Assembly (NCBI GenBank): GCA_947579665.1
Contig: OX388349.1
Location: 20,926,459-20,990,458, forward strand
Direction: 5' to 3'
DNA from: Sympetrum striolatum
Lineage: Eukaryota; Arthropoda; Insecta; Odonata; Libellulidae
DNA length: 64,000 nt
The notes under the pieces were generated by a model. The model ran no database searches. It saw nothing but the letters and a program-made list of their open reading frames with translations, and was not told the origin of the DNA. Below, in pieces: positions 35,491-47,640 of the stretch (position 1 is its first letter; the number at the start of each line of letters is the position of its first letter). The position numbers were made by a program, and so were the translations under genes.

Positions 35491-35940
35491 GTATCTAAAT
35501 GGCAGACCCATCTTTACCCATCAGGAACAATTATTTCATTCCTGGAACTTGATGGAATTGCCTGAATACCGTACTGTTCGGATATATTCAAAGAGGCACG
35601 AGCGGTGAAGTACGTCATTAACCGGAGGGTCGTCAAGTTGTTTACTCCGATAAGCAATAAACGAGTCTCCCGCGCGAGCATGTAAATCTGATAGTACGAC
35701 GTATTAAGGTAGCTGGAGGGAACTGCCAAAGCCATTGCTTATTCAACTCTCTCCTGGGAAAATAACGGGATCGTTTGATTTGCGATTCAGTGGCGTGCAT
35801 TTCCATGAAGTAGACACGAATGAGATGATACCATCGCCCCGTGAATTGGAAAAGAATCAGATTTTCATAAGAGTGATTCCTGGCCATTTCAGATGTTTTT
35901 TTAAACGGCTGGGCAATACAGAGTTGAGACAGGTTTGAGT
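35491..35940. other. Small GC island
   Basis: Mixed composition, no clear skew switch. Frames of 67-81 codons on both strands have no domain. Confidence 0.4.
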
Positions 35941-36620
35941 TACAAACTTCAAATTTTGCGTTAACTCTCCTTCTTGATAATTTATAAAATTAATCCTTAT
36001 TTATGAACATAAATAGTGAGAACTGTGATATTAAGTTTTATTCGTTCGATATTTCTTTCCACAGGGCATTCGATTGTTATAATGTACGTGTGAGCCGTTC
36101 ACCTCATTGTTAGCTCATAATCGATGATGTCTAGCTTTGTTTACTAAAAACTCATAAAGAAATAAATGAAATAAATCAAGGTTTCTACTAAATTTTCTAC
36201 CGATTAGTTTCAACCCCCATGAGTCATCGTAAGGTTACCTAATAGTTGAAAGAGAATCAAAACCAGTGGTTTGTAAATTTAATGTGTAAAATACATAGTT
36301 ATTTTATTGATTTCCTCATCGATAGATTTTTGGTATTTATTCAAAAAACTAATCTCTACATCATTTGAATAACTGATGCTATTTATAGTCGAAATAATGA
36401 ACACTTAGCTTATTTTGGGTTATTCGTACAAGAAACTATGTCTGTTATTTATTTTTCTTGTAGCAACACTATTTTTTGCAAATATTTTGGCATATAATTA
36501 TATTTTTTCATTACTGTTACGATTCGTTGTAATTAGTCAATTTAGAATCTCATAAAATAAATAAATTTTGCAATACATGAGTACGTTATATAACCTTAGA
36601 TTAAAAAAGGAATCAGTGAA
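35941..36620. other. AT-rich non-coding stretch
   Basis: No feature seen. Confidence 0.55.
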
Positions 36621-37260
36621 TTGGTAAAGAAGTTCGTTCTAAGGGGATGCGGGAAAAATACCGCGCGGATCGTTTTCTACGTGGCTAAAGCGTAGCGTAC
36701 GTTTCTGAAGCAATTAATAAGGTTAAAAATTGACGTTGATGACGACGAAAACATCCTAAGATGCGATAAATCATTCCTTGCTCGAGGCTGATCGCGTTCA
36801 TAGTGAAAAATAGCACGATAAAACAAGGAAAACTTTCTAAAATCCTTTCCAACTCTTCCCGCTGGAGAACTTCTCTGCCTTATCATTTGAACTTCCCTTT
36901 CTCTCTCTCTTAGGGACCTCAGGCGGCGGCGGTCGACCCTCTTACAGCGAGATTTACGCCTTTCTCCCTTCTTGGCCCTCCGGGGATCGGGGCTTTGGGT
37001 GATCATGCGTAGATAACGGCTTATTTAATATTTGTTCCCGGAGTTGTTTTCGTGGAGTCCCACGAGCGGTACAAGGGAAAAAGGAAGGCGTTGGAAAACC
37101 TTAACTTAATTTCGAGCGAAGATTTTGCTTCGTATACTTCGCGCTAAGGGAGTTACATGTGTAACGAGTTTCCGAGATTGCATTACAAGGGTAAAGGTAA
37201 CGGAAGTAAAAAGAAGCAAGCTGCCCAAAGGGAGTGATTAATCCACTCTTTCAAGGATAA
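36621..37260. other. GC island with C-to-G skew switch near 37000
   Basis: C/T-rich at 36840-36990, G-rich at 37030-37240. A 109-codon minus-strand frame (37006-36677) is rich in arginine because of composition and has no domain. Confidence 0.5.
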
Positions 37261-38215
37261 AATATAATTTTATCTGATAACGAAAATAATTTATTGGATA
37301 TAAAGGATATTTTCATGTAAGAAATATCAGCAAATAGAAGATCTGTAATATTTTATTTTAAATCAATTTACGCAAGTATTTCTAATGCAATAAGTTTTAT
37401 GGAAATTATTTTCATTTTGTAGGTAGTCTTCAAAAATATTCATGATATGAATTCGCTTCCTATTAAATATGCCTAGTAATTTACAGAAATAAATTCGTTG
37501 TAAAATAATTTATAGTCAATTCGACGCTCATCCAATATTTTTGTTACTGATTAAGAATAAGTAAGCAGTACATAACTAGTTTGCTATAAATTCATTCATC
37601 AAATAGTTTAAGACTAATTAGATTGATGAATGAACTACATTACCCTCGCAATTAGAGTTGTCCTTAAAGTTATGATCATAGCGAGAAGCCTAACTAGTCA
37701 GTGACTTTCTTGCTCTTTATGCTTGTTTCCACGTGTAATTAAATCAGTAACCATAATTTTTAATAGAATGCGCTATATCTCCTATGCTCATAGTTTTTTC
37801 AGAACTTTCTTGAGTTTCTGCACCGTATTGACTCTATTATGTACAGTAGAAAATTATATATTACCCGATCATGTGCCCTTTTCCGTTTCTAGCAACTCAG
37901 CACTTCTAGACCGGGTCGTAAGCTAACAGTAATATTCGAACATATTCTTTCCTAATTCTGCTTAGTGGATATGCTTAACTATGATAGATACATGGTAGTA
38001 AATTTGAAATTGTCAATGAAGATACCGAAGCAGTATATTCGAAGTTGGCGTTTTCTTCTTTATGTATTTAAATTGGTAATAAAACGAAAAAATACGTGAT
38101 TTACTGCGGTACAAAGTTAGCTTTGATTCGTGAGTGTGCAGTAGAAAACACAAGGGTAAAAACCTATGAAATAATTTCCAGTTTTTATTAAACAATGTAA
38201 TTGCTTAATATACCT
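37261..38215. other. AT-rich non-coding stretch
   Basis: Contains the 12-bp inverted repeat at 37591-37634; otherwise nothing recognised. Confidence 0.5.
37591..37634. repeat. 12-bp perfect inverted repeat
   Basis: TTCATTCATCAA (37591-37602) and TTGATGAATGAA (37623-37634) with a 20-nt spacer. Confidence 0.8.
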
Positions 38216-39075
38216 TAAGGTTAAGACATAACGTTTTGTCACTTTCACGAATCCCTCAGCGCCAGGTCCACTTTTATCTCCCATTCGACGAAACCCTTAC
38301 ATCACAAACAGCCACGACACAAAAAAACCCAATCATAACTCAACCCTTCAACACGCATCTGACAAATCAATCTCCGAAACTGATGCCTCCTAAAAGAATA
38401 ACGAATTAAAAGCTCCACCTGACCGAGCCTCTTGAGCAGAACAAAACCCACCCTCGCCTTGTATTACTCGTTATAACACCCGAAAAAAACCCTTCCGGCC
38501 CACGCCTTGAAAAACACCGCCCATCCACGCATACATCTCTCCGCCCCCTCGTTCTGGCACCCCTTACTAATTTAACCCCTTGCTAACTCTGCACAGAAGA
38601 GGGAAACGGTCTCCCCGAATACCCTTTACCCACCCACTCCCCCGCGCTGACCAAACTGACCCTATTTGCTCCTCACGCAACCCCCGCTTCCTTCCGCCCC
38701 CGTGTGGAAGACCCCTCCTGCCCCCCATGACCCCTGCCAGGTCCCCCTTCCCGAAATCTTTTCTCCCTGACACTTGGAACTAACGGCTCAAGTGGCACGC
38801 AATCATTCTCCCGGAAGGTTTGAAAGGGGTACGAAGAATTGTGTATGTGTACAAGAGATGGTCATCGGGGGAATGGTGGATTAAGAAAAGGGAGGGTTTG
38901 GTGGGGAAAAGGCGGGCCGTAATGGCCGATGCATATGTATGGAAGGAGAGCCGGAGGTGGGCGTTTTTTTTGGGCGTTTTGGGAAAAATGCGAGGGAATT
39001 AGTTCTCGCTTTCTCCGTGGGTGGCGCAGATGGCTTGCTACGTTGTTGGGATCGGGGTTTTTCTGGTTCTAAATT
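38216..39075. other. GC island with the sharpest C-to-G skew switch, near 38810
   Basis: Line 38341-38400 contains A23 C19 T12 G6; line 38881-38940 contains G24 A17 T13 C6. The change occurs within about 60 bp around 38790-38820. GGTGGCGC lies at 39020-39027. Opposed 67-68 codon frames at 38567-38783 reflect composition. Confidence 0.6.
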
Positions 39076-39345
39076 TTAGTTTTTGATTTTTTTGCCTAGA
39101 CGTATTGTATGGTATAATTTACCTGGAGAATTCCTCATTCCAATGCCGATAAATGTTAAATATAAACTGGAACCTATTAACCCTTCAATGGAATGGAGAA
39201 CGGAAGAATTATCAAAGTATTCTTTGGAAGGTATTGAGACCAATAAGAGTACTTTTTGGCAATTTCATGGTGTTGCTGTGGTACAGTTGAAGGTATTTTC
39301 AAGAAGAATTAAGCCAAGTTTTTACTAAGGTGAAGAAGAACTGAA
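38855..39345 (+). repeat. Segmental repeat, copy 1
   Basis: The first part (38855-39070) matches 40285-40495 closely, including GGTCATCGGGGGA, GCCGATGCATATGTATGGAA, AATTAGTTCTCGCTTTCTCC and GGTGGCGCAGATGGC. The next part (39100-39170) matches 40810-40870. From 39170 on it matches 46690-46930. Confidence 0.82.
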
Positions 39346-40019
39346 TTATTATACAAGGTGGGGATGAGAAAATAGTCTTAACGTTTTATTGTACTTTGCC
39401 TAAGTGAATCACTTCTGTTAAAAGTAACATTAAATTTGCCATGAAACTAAAAGATTGGCTGCAGAAACATGAAGATATTGAATTTTTGTTGAGTAAGATG
39501 GCATAAATGTTTCTATTTAATGTTTTGTTCTTTTTATGTGAACTATTAATGTATATTTTTTATCTCTGCCAAGACACATGGTTATATTTTAATTAAGTGT
39601 CAATTCAACAAATTATGTTTTTTTGTAGTTTGATAAACTTGAAGAGTCGGTAACCCTAATGTAAGTGTTTCTCACTTAAAGGGTACCTATATTCCTTCCA
39701 TTGATGTAACAAAATATGTATATTTTGTAACAGAAAAGGAATAAATATCGTTACTATTAAATTACCTAAACGATAGAACTCGGGTCCTTAAGTAATAATT
39801 TGCTAAATAATTATTTATATGATTATCTAGAACTAGCAATGTAATATCATGGTCATGTCAATTCGATCGAGACGATATTACTTTCCTTGTGATGTATATA
39901 TTTTCTAGGAGGAAAACATCATACTTTTAACTATTCCAGAATAATTTATCTGAATATATAGAGCTACCAGATCTAGAAAACAACGAGTTTGACCTGTTAT
40001 TTTTAAAGTTTAAAGAGAA
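39346..40019. other. AT-rich stretch, distantly related to 46900-47110
   Basis: Shares ACCTAAACGAT (39759 against 46913) and a block encoding IELPD/N near 39960 and 47025. No gene recognised. Confidence 0.35.
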
Positions 40020-40185
40020 GTGAAAAATAGTCACTTGGCTGAGACTCGAGCCCAGGTTCCCCACTTTCCGGGGAGGCATTCTAACCACTGAACTACCGCG
40101 TCCACGTCCGTCTCACTTCTGTAACAGGATGTTCCTGGGTTCGAGCCCCAGCCAAGTCACTATGTTCACTTCTGGTTCAATTTTC
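40020..40185. mobile_element. SINE family B foldback
   Basis: A full minus-strand tRNA-type head (about 40110 to 40036: A box at 40095-40085, CCCC-GGAAAGT-GGGG anticodon arm, B box at 40053-40043) faces a plus-strand B-box half (40132-40169, GGTTCGAGCCC). The outer ~40 bp are inverted repeats. The centre carries CACTTCTGTAA as at 24290. Confidence 0.82.
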
Positions 40186-40284
40186 GGTTTGCACACTTTC
40201 TTGTGCAAAGTTTAAATTACCTCCAATCATTGATATTCTTTTCAATGCCATCACTGTACTCACAAGTGTGAGATATAAAAATTT

Positions 40285-40880
40285 ATGGTCATCGGGGGAG
40301 GGCAGATTAAGAAAAAGGAGGAATTGGTACGGAAATAGGCGGCCCGTAATAGCCGATGCATATGTATGGAAAGACAGCCGGAGGTGGGCGGTTTTTCGGG
40401 TGTTTTGTGAAAAAATGCGAGAGAATTAGTTCTCGCTTTCTCCCTTGGTGGCGCAGATGGCTGGCCACGTCGTTAGAATCGGGGGTTTTGGAGCAGTTGT
40501 GACCGGCGCTTGTCAACTTGGTCACAAGTGGGCATCCAGTTGTCTTTACGGATCTGGTTACGGCATTAATCAAACGGATCGCCGTTTGCGAGGTGATTGA
40601 TCGCGCAGCGATTTATTAATTCGTAAAACGTCCCGAGCAGCTGAGGTGAGGGAAAAACATATTTAGCATTTCCAAAACATCGGTTAAAATGTGATCAGAA
40701 ATTTATATTCATCAACATTTTTCAGGACATTCACATGCGGATATGGCATAGCGAATTGAAATTTCCTTTTTCATTATCATAATATAAATTTTAATATTTA
40801 AGCCTCCACATGTAGTATGGGATAATTTCCCTGGAGAAATACTCATCACAATGCTGAAAAATGTTAAAATAAAGGTACGA
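40285..40880 (+). repeat. Segmental repeat, copy 2
   Basis: Copy of 38855-39170, with about 300 extra bases (40497-40800) absent from copy 1. The extra part contains a small GC segment with GATCGCGCAGCGATT. GGTGGCGC lies at 40447-40454. Confidence 0.8.
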
Positions 40881-43222
40881 GTTAAAAAATTAAATTTTGT
40901 GTATATATGCTCTTTCATTAAGTAGTTTTTATATTACCATCAACATGTCTATGACTATTTGGTTGCATATCCTTACATATAGTCTACTTATATTGCATGT
41001 AATAATTTTTCTTTTGAATCGTGTTTGTATATCGTATAAACTTGTATCAATTGAAAATATATGTACTAACCATGGGAGGTTTTTGAGGAATTTACCTCCC
41101 TTCTTTGGGCAAATGTCGGACAAATTACGTCCTCTCTACCGTCGCTACCTGGTCCATCACCCAAATTGAGAAATAAATGAATTGATAAATATCTTCAAAT
41201 AGCTTATATCGATTCCAGGTGCACAAATGAGAATAAGAGCCACGTTTTCAAATAATAAATGACTCGTTCCAAAGTTCATCATCTAGTTTTCAAATTACGA
41301 TGAATATATCCAAGCACCTCACGAGAGAGATTTGCCATGATTATTCCCTCACGGTTCCCTCTGTGTGTTTCCTGTGTGAGTAATAAACATTTTTCACCCT
41401 GGTGTATGTTATATTATTAACAAATATGAATCCTTACTTCAGGAGAAATTTAATTCACATCAAATCATAGGTTTCCCTCCTTCATGTATCGGTTATGAAT
41501 TGTGCTATAAATCCATTGTTGAAAGGTTATATTGAAAACAAAAACTGAATGAACAGTATATCAGTGACTTCCCAGCAACTCTTCGCACGTATGCTCCTAG
41601 GTTAGCGTACCTAAGTATCCTAGTACATTAACACGAAAATTCCAATGAAAGATATACAAATTAAACTTATGCATGAGACAGATATTCAGAATGAGTTAAA
41701 TACCCATTTGATTCAGAATTTCTTTGAAGTGCAAGGAGAAAATATTTAAAAAATTCTTTCTTGTAGCTTTGACTTATTTAAGTTATTTATGCATTGTGTT
41801 CAAGGTTTTGACAGAATTTTCTTCTGCTCCAGATTTACTAATCTCTTTGGATTGTAAGTGATCATTTGAATAGCAATTGCAACAGAATCATTATATATCT
41901 GACAAAGCTATCAAATTTAAGTACTGATCACTAGAGAGTTAATGATGAAACCTTCCCTCTGATATAAATCCTCAGATTTTTATTTCTTTAAGTATATCAT
42001 TTACTACTATATTTCGTATCGGTTTTTCTAAATGGATTTTTCCTTCTTCGATGAATAAAATCTCGAAGACTGTAATTATTGAGAATTTCCGCTGCAAAGC
42101 AGACTCAAAAGTAAACGAGATGACAACTACAAAATGGCTTCCAGGAAGCTGAATCAGAACGCTAATAGGCAATCAGGAGGAAGTGGAATACATTAGAGAC
42201 GACGGGTGGTAGGAAATCTGAGCTTAAGCTTTGACTGGTTCTGAGATTCTAATCGTCGAAAAGAATGAGATGGAGACGATGATAAGAGGGGTCTATGGCT
42301 TAAAACAAACCTCTATCGAATCTTTCTGATATCATCTGTGAATAGATAAGCGAGACTGAAACGGACTATTTTAACAATGGTAAGGAGCTGAGATCGCTCA
42401 AAAATTTATCACGCTACTGATAATCGTTGAGTTTTTAGCTCGAATGAGAAAATCGTTCAAAATGTTGACTCTTTATCCCAGCATAATTAGCCTCTAATAT
42501 CAAAATAGCTGTCGTTCTTACCGGCTATTTAAACGGTATATGGTGTTAGTAGTTCTACTTTGAAAAGGAGTTGAGAGGATATTTTTGTATAAATGCAATT
42601 ACATTATTTCGGTAATACAATACGTAGAGATGTGGCTTTATCATAAATAACTGATTGATAATAAACAGATGCACGCCTATAAAAGCTACGATACATCATT
42701 TTCTTCATCCTTTTTTCCTTTATAACTTAACTCATTTTTTCATAATAAATTACTCACAGACTCATACAATTTACTTTAAAACAACTTAAAAAACTTATTC
42801 TAAAATAACTTAAAAAAAAACATGATTTAATTATTTTGCCCTTTTGCATTCATCATTTTACGATAATGAGCTTATGGAAACATTTTATACGGGATTAATG
42901 TTAGATTGTTTCATAATGCGGGCCTGAAAAGAAGAATTTTCAACAGTTCATCGCTTATTTATGCTCTATTCTAGCCTTTAAATTACTTCATAAGTATATT
43001 CATGGGTTCAACAGCTTCTTTTGTGTGTACTTGCCGTTATGTTTTATGGAAAGAACTAACAATCTATTAGGGTGATTTTTTCCATTACTAGGTTGTTAAA
43101 TCTATAAATAAAACTAACCTATAAATATGATTAACTTGCTGACGGATGTATAGTACAACTTTTCCAGTAGTTACAAAGAAAACTATAACACTGCTGTTAA
43201 TGAATTAGAGGTAAAAATCCCT
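40881..43222. other. AT-rich non-coding stretch
   Basis: No gene recognised. The 90-codon frame at 40897-41169 is hydrophobic from AT composition and has no domain match. Confidence 0.5.
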
Positions 43223-43406
43223 CCAAAAGCCTCGTCTTTGTCAGCGTTCTGTACTCACGTTGCCACCAGTGCCGAAAGCAACGGAAAATGCCAGATAATA
43301 GACCTAAGAAGCGCCTGATGTACATTTTTATAGCAACGGCAGCGTCTTCAGGGGCAAAAGAAAAATATAACTGGGTACAGAACGCTGACAAAAATAGCTT
43401 TTGCAG
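43223..43406. mobile_element. Small foldback element with 18-bp perfect inverted repeats
   Basis: TTTGTCAGCGTTCTGTAC (43237-43254) is repeated inverted at 43375-43392, and the match extends outward imperfectly through AAAAGC. The 120-bp interior has no coding sequence. It could be a MITE or a solo foldback; no target duplication is evident. Confidence 0.6.
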
Positions 43407-43499
43407 GATATTTAGCCCTCAAACTTATCGAGTACTTAAACAATAAACGGTGTTTGAAGAAATTCTAGACCAACCTCTGGAAGCTTCAAAATAACAGGT

Positions 43500-44411
43500 C
43501 ATAAACGTTAACAGAACCGGTACCATCATGCTCCACGTCTGCTTTTGGGAATAATCCACTCCGTTAGGAAAACGGCCAGTTATGCGATGGCGTAATTTCA
43601 AGACAGCTACCCCGCATCAACATTCCGATTCGCCGATGTCATCGCATTAATGCACGCCACGAAATCCACGCTCGCCACTAATTCAAAACTCGCCCAAAAC
43701 CTTTGATTCACCACGCGCGATAACTCAACCCAACGGAGGCACATTATGATGCGGGCGCCCCATCCCTTTTGTTATCGGCGAGGACCCCGCGAAAGAACGG
43801 ACATTATCCCCAAGTTATAACGACTCGAGAGCATGCCTATCCATTAAAAGGACGTCGTTTTATAGGAGGTTAACCCGAAGAAAACGACCTCTGGAGGAGG
43901 TTCCGATAACGCCGCTGTTCCCCGCTTCCTTCCTCCCGTGGGATACCCCTTCTTAATCCTTATCCCCTAAGCATCCCCGATGCCCGGCAATCATCCTCAT
44001 CCCCTTAATTTTGTCCCCGACTCCCCTCCCTGCATCGGCATTCGGCTGCCTCTCCGCCCCCGATATCCTCCGCCCCCGCTGTCTCCGGGACCACCCCACT
44101 CTACGGTTCGGAGGCAATGATTGGTGGAATCGATTACCTGGCCGATTAATTCAGGAAACCTGGCACTACATCAGCCAGCAATTTAAGCTTAACCAGGGCC
44201 GAACTACCTTCCCATTCCAATCCCCTCCTCCCTCCTCGTCTTCCCTTCTTCTCCTACTCTCCTCTACCCTCATTCCTTCTAAACCTCGTGTTTCATCCCT
44301 TTCTTTCCGTATTCCTATCGCTTCCTTCCTTTCCCACCCCTCGGTCTTTTTTCCTGAGATTTTCATCAAGAGATATTTATTTTACATAAGCGTGTCCACG
44401 CAATTCTAAAC
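43500..44411. other. GC island, C-rich on the + strand
   Basis: C excess through 43600-44380, with C/T runs at 44210-44300. No G-rich partner before the SINE at 44412. The 132-codon frame (44011-44409) has P/S/L composition and no domain. Confidence 0.45.
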
Positions 44412-44530
44412 TGTCGGGTAGCTTAGATGATTAAGGCAGCCTCCCGGAAAGAGGAGGATCCCAGGCTCGATTTCCTGGTCAGACTTTTTCCAAGTCCGTT
44501 TTTCCGTGGGATTTTTTCTGGGTCCACACC
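44412..44530 (+). mobile_element. SINE family A, tRNA-type head
   Basis: A box TAGCTTAGATGATTAAGG (44419-44436), an anticodon arm CCTC-CCGGAAA-GAGG, and B box GGCTCGATTTCC (44464-44475), then the tail CAAGTCCGTTTTTCCGTGGG shared with 6541-6703. There is no matching acceptor stem, so it is a SINE and not a tRNA gene. Confidence 0.82.
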
Positions 44531-44825
44531 CTATAAACTATGTTTTTGATTATTTTCAGTGTACTAGACCTCTTAATGTTTCATTTGTATGTTTTTCTTA
44601 ATGCAATTTCATTTTCTTCATTTCTTTGAGATTTATCTCCCATTGTTCAACGTTTATATTAATTCATCCATAATTAATGTCAGTTTAGTGAAGTTGATTT
44701 ATTTTATCTGATTGTTTGTAATGCAGTTATGTTTTTTCCCCTTTCTTTTTGTACAATTTTTATATTTTCACTGCCTGTCTATCATTACCCTTTTCTTTCT
44801 CCTTCATCAAAAATATAATTTTCTA
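44531..44825. other. T-rich linker between SINE A and the family C LINE end
   Basis: May be the body of one composite element running from 44412 to 45062. No second copy of this part was seen. Confidence 0.35.
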
Positions 44826-45062
44826 TTGTAGGTTTCGCAGGTTTTTCACACTCTCCTTTTTGTGAGTGTTTTCCTGCAGTGGAAATTTTTTCCTGAGCCC
44901 TCAGCTTAGGTTTTTAAAATCCACATACTAGTTTTCTTCGTGTACTTTTGCAAACTATCTCTTTCTTTCTGTTTCGCATATGACGATGGGTTAGGTGTAA
45001 GAAGAGACTTTCTAGTCTCAATCTCGCCCGAATAAAGTCCATTTATTATTATTATTATTATT
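44826..45062 (+). mobile_element. Truncated LINE 3' end, family C, with covarying hairpin
   Basis: Diverged copy of 21389-21657. The stem is GAGACT (45004-45009) / AGTCTC (45014-45019), followed by an AATAAA and a (TTA)n tail (about 45041-45061). The stem sequence differs from the other copies but still pairs. Confidence 0.75.
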
Positions 45063-46130
45063 TGCAAAAAAAATTTAACCATTTCCATCTCATGCGTCCT
45101 AGCGCGACTTTGTTGAAGGGCGATAACTGAAAAAGTAAAACGCTAAATAATTTCCACAGACTATTTATTTTTGAAGGCGAGTAGTTTCGTCTAAAAATGA
45201 AGAGCTTGAAGATTTCCATTTGTAGACGAAACTAGACGTCTTTCAAAACAAATTGTCGGTGGAAATTTCAGAGTATCATACTTCTTTAGTCCAAGCTATT
45301 GTATCTTTGTCAGTACACTACAGTAAAGTTCCATTGGAATTTGAACTTCGACTTTCAAATCTGTGTATTATTTACTAGCTCTTCTTTTTTATCTCAATTT
45401 CAAATCAGCTTGGATTTGTTTCGTCTTCGTCCCCATTCTACCTCCTCTCTACAGCAGGGTTCGGTTTCTAAACAAGGATTATTTTTCTTCAACTTACACT
45501 TACTACGTAGTCACGTCTGTCCATGTAAATATTTTTTTGTATTTTCTTAGCTAACTTAATTCCAATCAGGCTCAGAGTATATATTTCTTGTGCATCGATA
45601 CCCAAAAGAATTTTGAGCTATCACAATCCATATCAGGTGTTCAAAAGAAGGATTCAAAGGCATTTTTTCAGCATTAACGACCCATCTATGGATCCATTCA
45701 CCAACAGACTCGTGTATTTCAACAGATTAGTCTAATCGCATATTATATGAGCATCTTGTAATATATCAGTAGTTTTAGAAAATTAAATTCGTTAAGTTGT
45801 AAAAAAATACACTAAATATTGAGACAATCTCAAAAATTATTTATTCATGATATTAAGAAAATAAGCACTCAATTTCGTTATATTTTTACAACTTATAAGA
45901 GAGAAAACTATTTATTTTACTAGGTAAACTTAATATTTTTCTTCCTTTCGCGTATTTTTAATAAAAACCTCTTCGTATTTTTCTATTCCAGAATCTTCGT
46001 CTTCTTACATTGTCCTGCCACTTGTATTAATTCTAGTGTTTCAATAAATTCAAATTACTAATGGGCTTTTAGGTATCAGTGCATACGTACGCACATGGCT
46101 AGTCATAAATTAAAACTTTCGTAAAACACG
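45063..46130. other. AT-rich non-coding stretch
   Basis: Contains the inverted repeat at 45182-45234; otherwise nothing recognised. Confidence 0.5.
45182..45234. repeat. 12-bp perfect inverted repeat
   Basis: TAGTTTCGTCTA (45182-45193) and TAGACGAAACTA (45223-45234) with a 29-nt spacer. Confidence 0.8.
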
Positions 46131-46775
46131 TCATTACTCATACGCGAACAAAACCCTCCTCGGATTATCGAAAAGTAACCAAAACTTCCCCTAGAGCGCG
46201 CCCTTATCCGCTGAGCCAATTCGATCATCTCCCGACTCGAATCAATGAAAAGCCAATCGTTCACGATTTACCGTGAAAAGACAATCGATAATGTACTCCC
46301 TCTACCCACCCTGTCGCTACCTTCCTCGCACAATGGCTCTCCCAACAAAGGATCATAGGGACGCCTTACCAAAAGCACCACTCCACCACTTTTTCCCCAA
46401 ACCATACTCCTCTAATTCCACCGAAAACGCCACATCCTCTCCCAAACCGATCGTTCAACTCCCTTTATCTTTACCCTCAACCGCCCCTTACGTTTTTTCT
46501 CTCCACTCGCGCCATTGATTTGGCCGTAATGGACCGAATAAAGCCCGGCCATGAGAACCAGTGTACACATGGGCGAAGCTTTGGACAACACAAACCCCTA
46601 TCACACAAGATATAGAGGAAAGAAGGGGTCGTCGGGGTGGTCAAAAGGGAAGGGAAGGAAAGAATTTCATGCAGTGGAAAAATGACGCCCCGGAGTGAAT
46701 GCTCAACCCTTCCATGGAATGGAGCACGGGTGAGTTATCAAAGGCTTGTATTGGAGGAATTGAGACTAATAAGTG
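46131..46775. other. GC island with C-to-G skew switch near 46550
   Basis: Line 46381-46440 has C27 and G2; line 46621-46680 has G25 and C5. Two short frames flank the switch and show no domain. Confidence 0.58.
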
Positions 46776-47113
46776 TATTTTATAGTCTTACTGTGGTACA
46801 GTTAGGGTATACTTTTGAAACGAATACAGCCAAGTTTTTGACGAAGGTGAAGAAGAAAGGAATTACTGTGCTAAGTTGTGGATAACAGGGTGTAAGAAGT
46901 TAACATTTTATTTACCTAAACGATTGCATGTATTTCGATGCAGAAAAATATGATACTTTTAATAATAGCACTATGCAATATTTATATTTACCTCAAAATA
47001 GATATGAATTATTTTATCATATAGAACTACCAAATACAGCGGACGACGAATTTTCACCAATCCTTTTTGATGTCCTCACATTATTTAAAAGTTTGAGAAC
47101 TAGAAATACATAA
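46690..47113 (+). repeat. Segmental repeat, third related copy
   Basis: Matches 39170-39410: AACCCTTC(C/A)ATGGAATGGAG, GAATTGAGAC(T/C)AATAAG, GTGGTACAGTT and AAGGTGAAGAAGAA. It then matches more weakly to 39750-40010. Confidence 0.72.
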
Positions 47114-47640
47114 TGTGTATAAATACAATTAGTTCGAATAGCTACCTACTTTGCTATCCCCTTATATTTATTTTGAAGTATTTCTTCTACTACGCAGAAT
47201 ATATAAAAATATTTTAACTCGTTGAAAAATCTAGAAAGAATTTTCAACTCGTTTCAAACAAAATCAGTGAACAAACGTGCGTAAATGGAATTATTAGTAA
47301 AATTAGCATAAATAGCATAATGTAAGAAACGCATATCAATTATTTCTGAGAAAAACATAGATAAATTTATTTATTTAGTTTATGTCAAAGTAATGTTGAT
47401 ACAAAATTAAAATCTTAAACATTCTAAACAAAAAAGAATAAAAGTTTTGGTCCAACTGTAATGAATAACCCCACCAATACTTCTATTCGAGTTATTTTCA
47501 CATTTCACTCTCTGAAATCGCTAATTATAACCTAATAGTTAGCACTTAACAAGCTTAGATAAATGCATTAGAGAAGATCACTTATTACAATTACTAAAAT
47601 TTTGCCAAACCGATATATAACCACCAGTTTGTGCTACGTT
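47114..47640. other. AT-rich non-coding stretch
   Basis: No feature seen. Confidence 0.5.

Noticed and set aside
44011..44409. 132-codon proline/serine-rich frame
   Set aside because: C/T-run composition, no domain, and the opposite strand is open too.
44412..44480. Possible tRNA gene
   Set aside because: No acceptor-stem pairing, and its 3' tail is repeated at 6541-6703.
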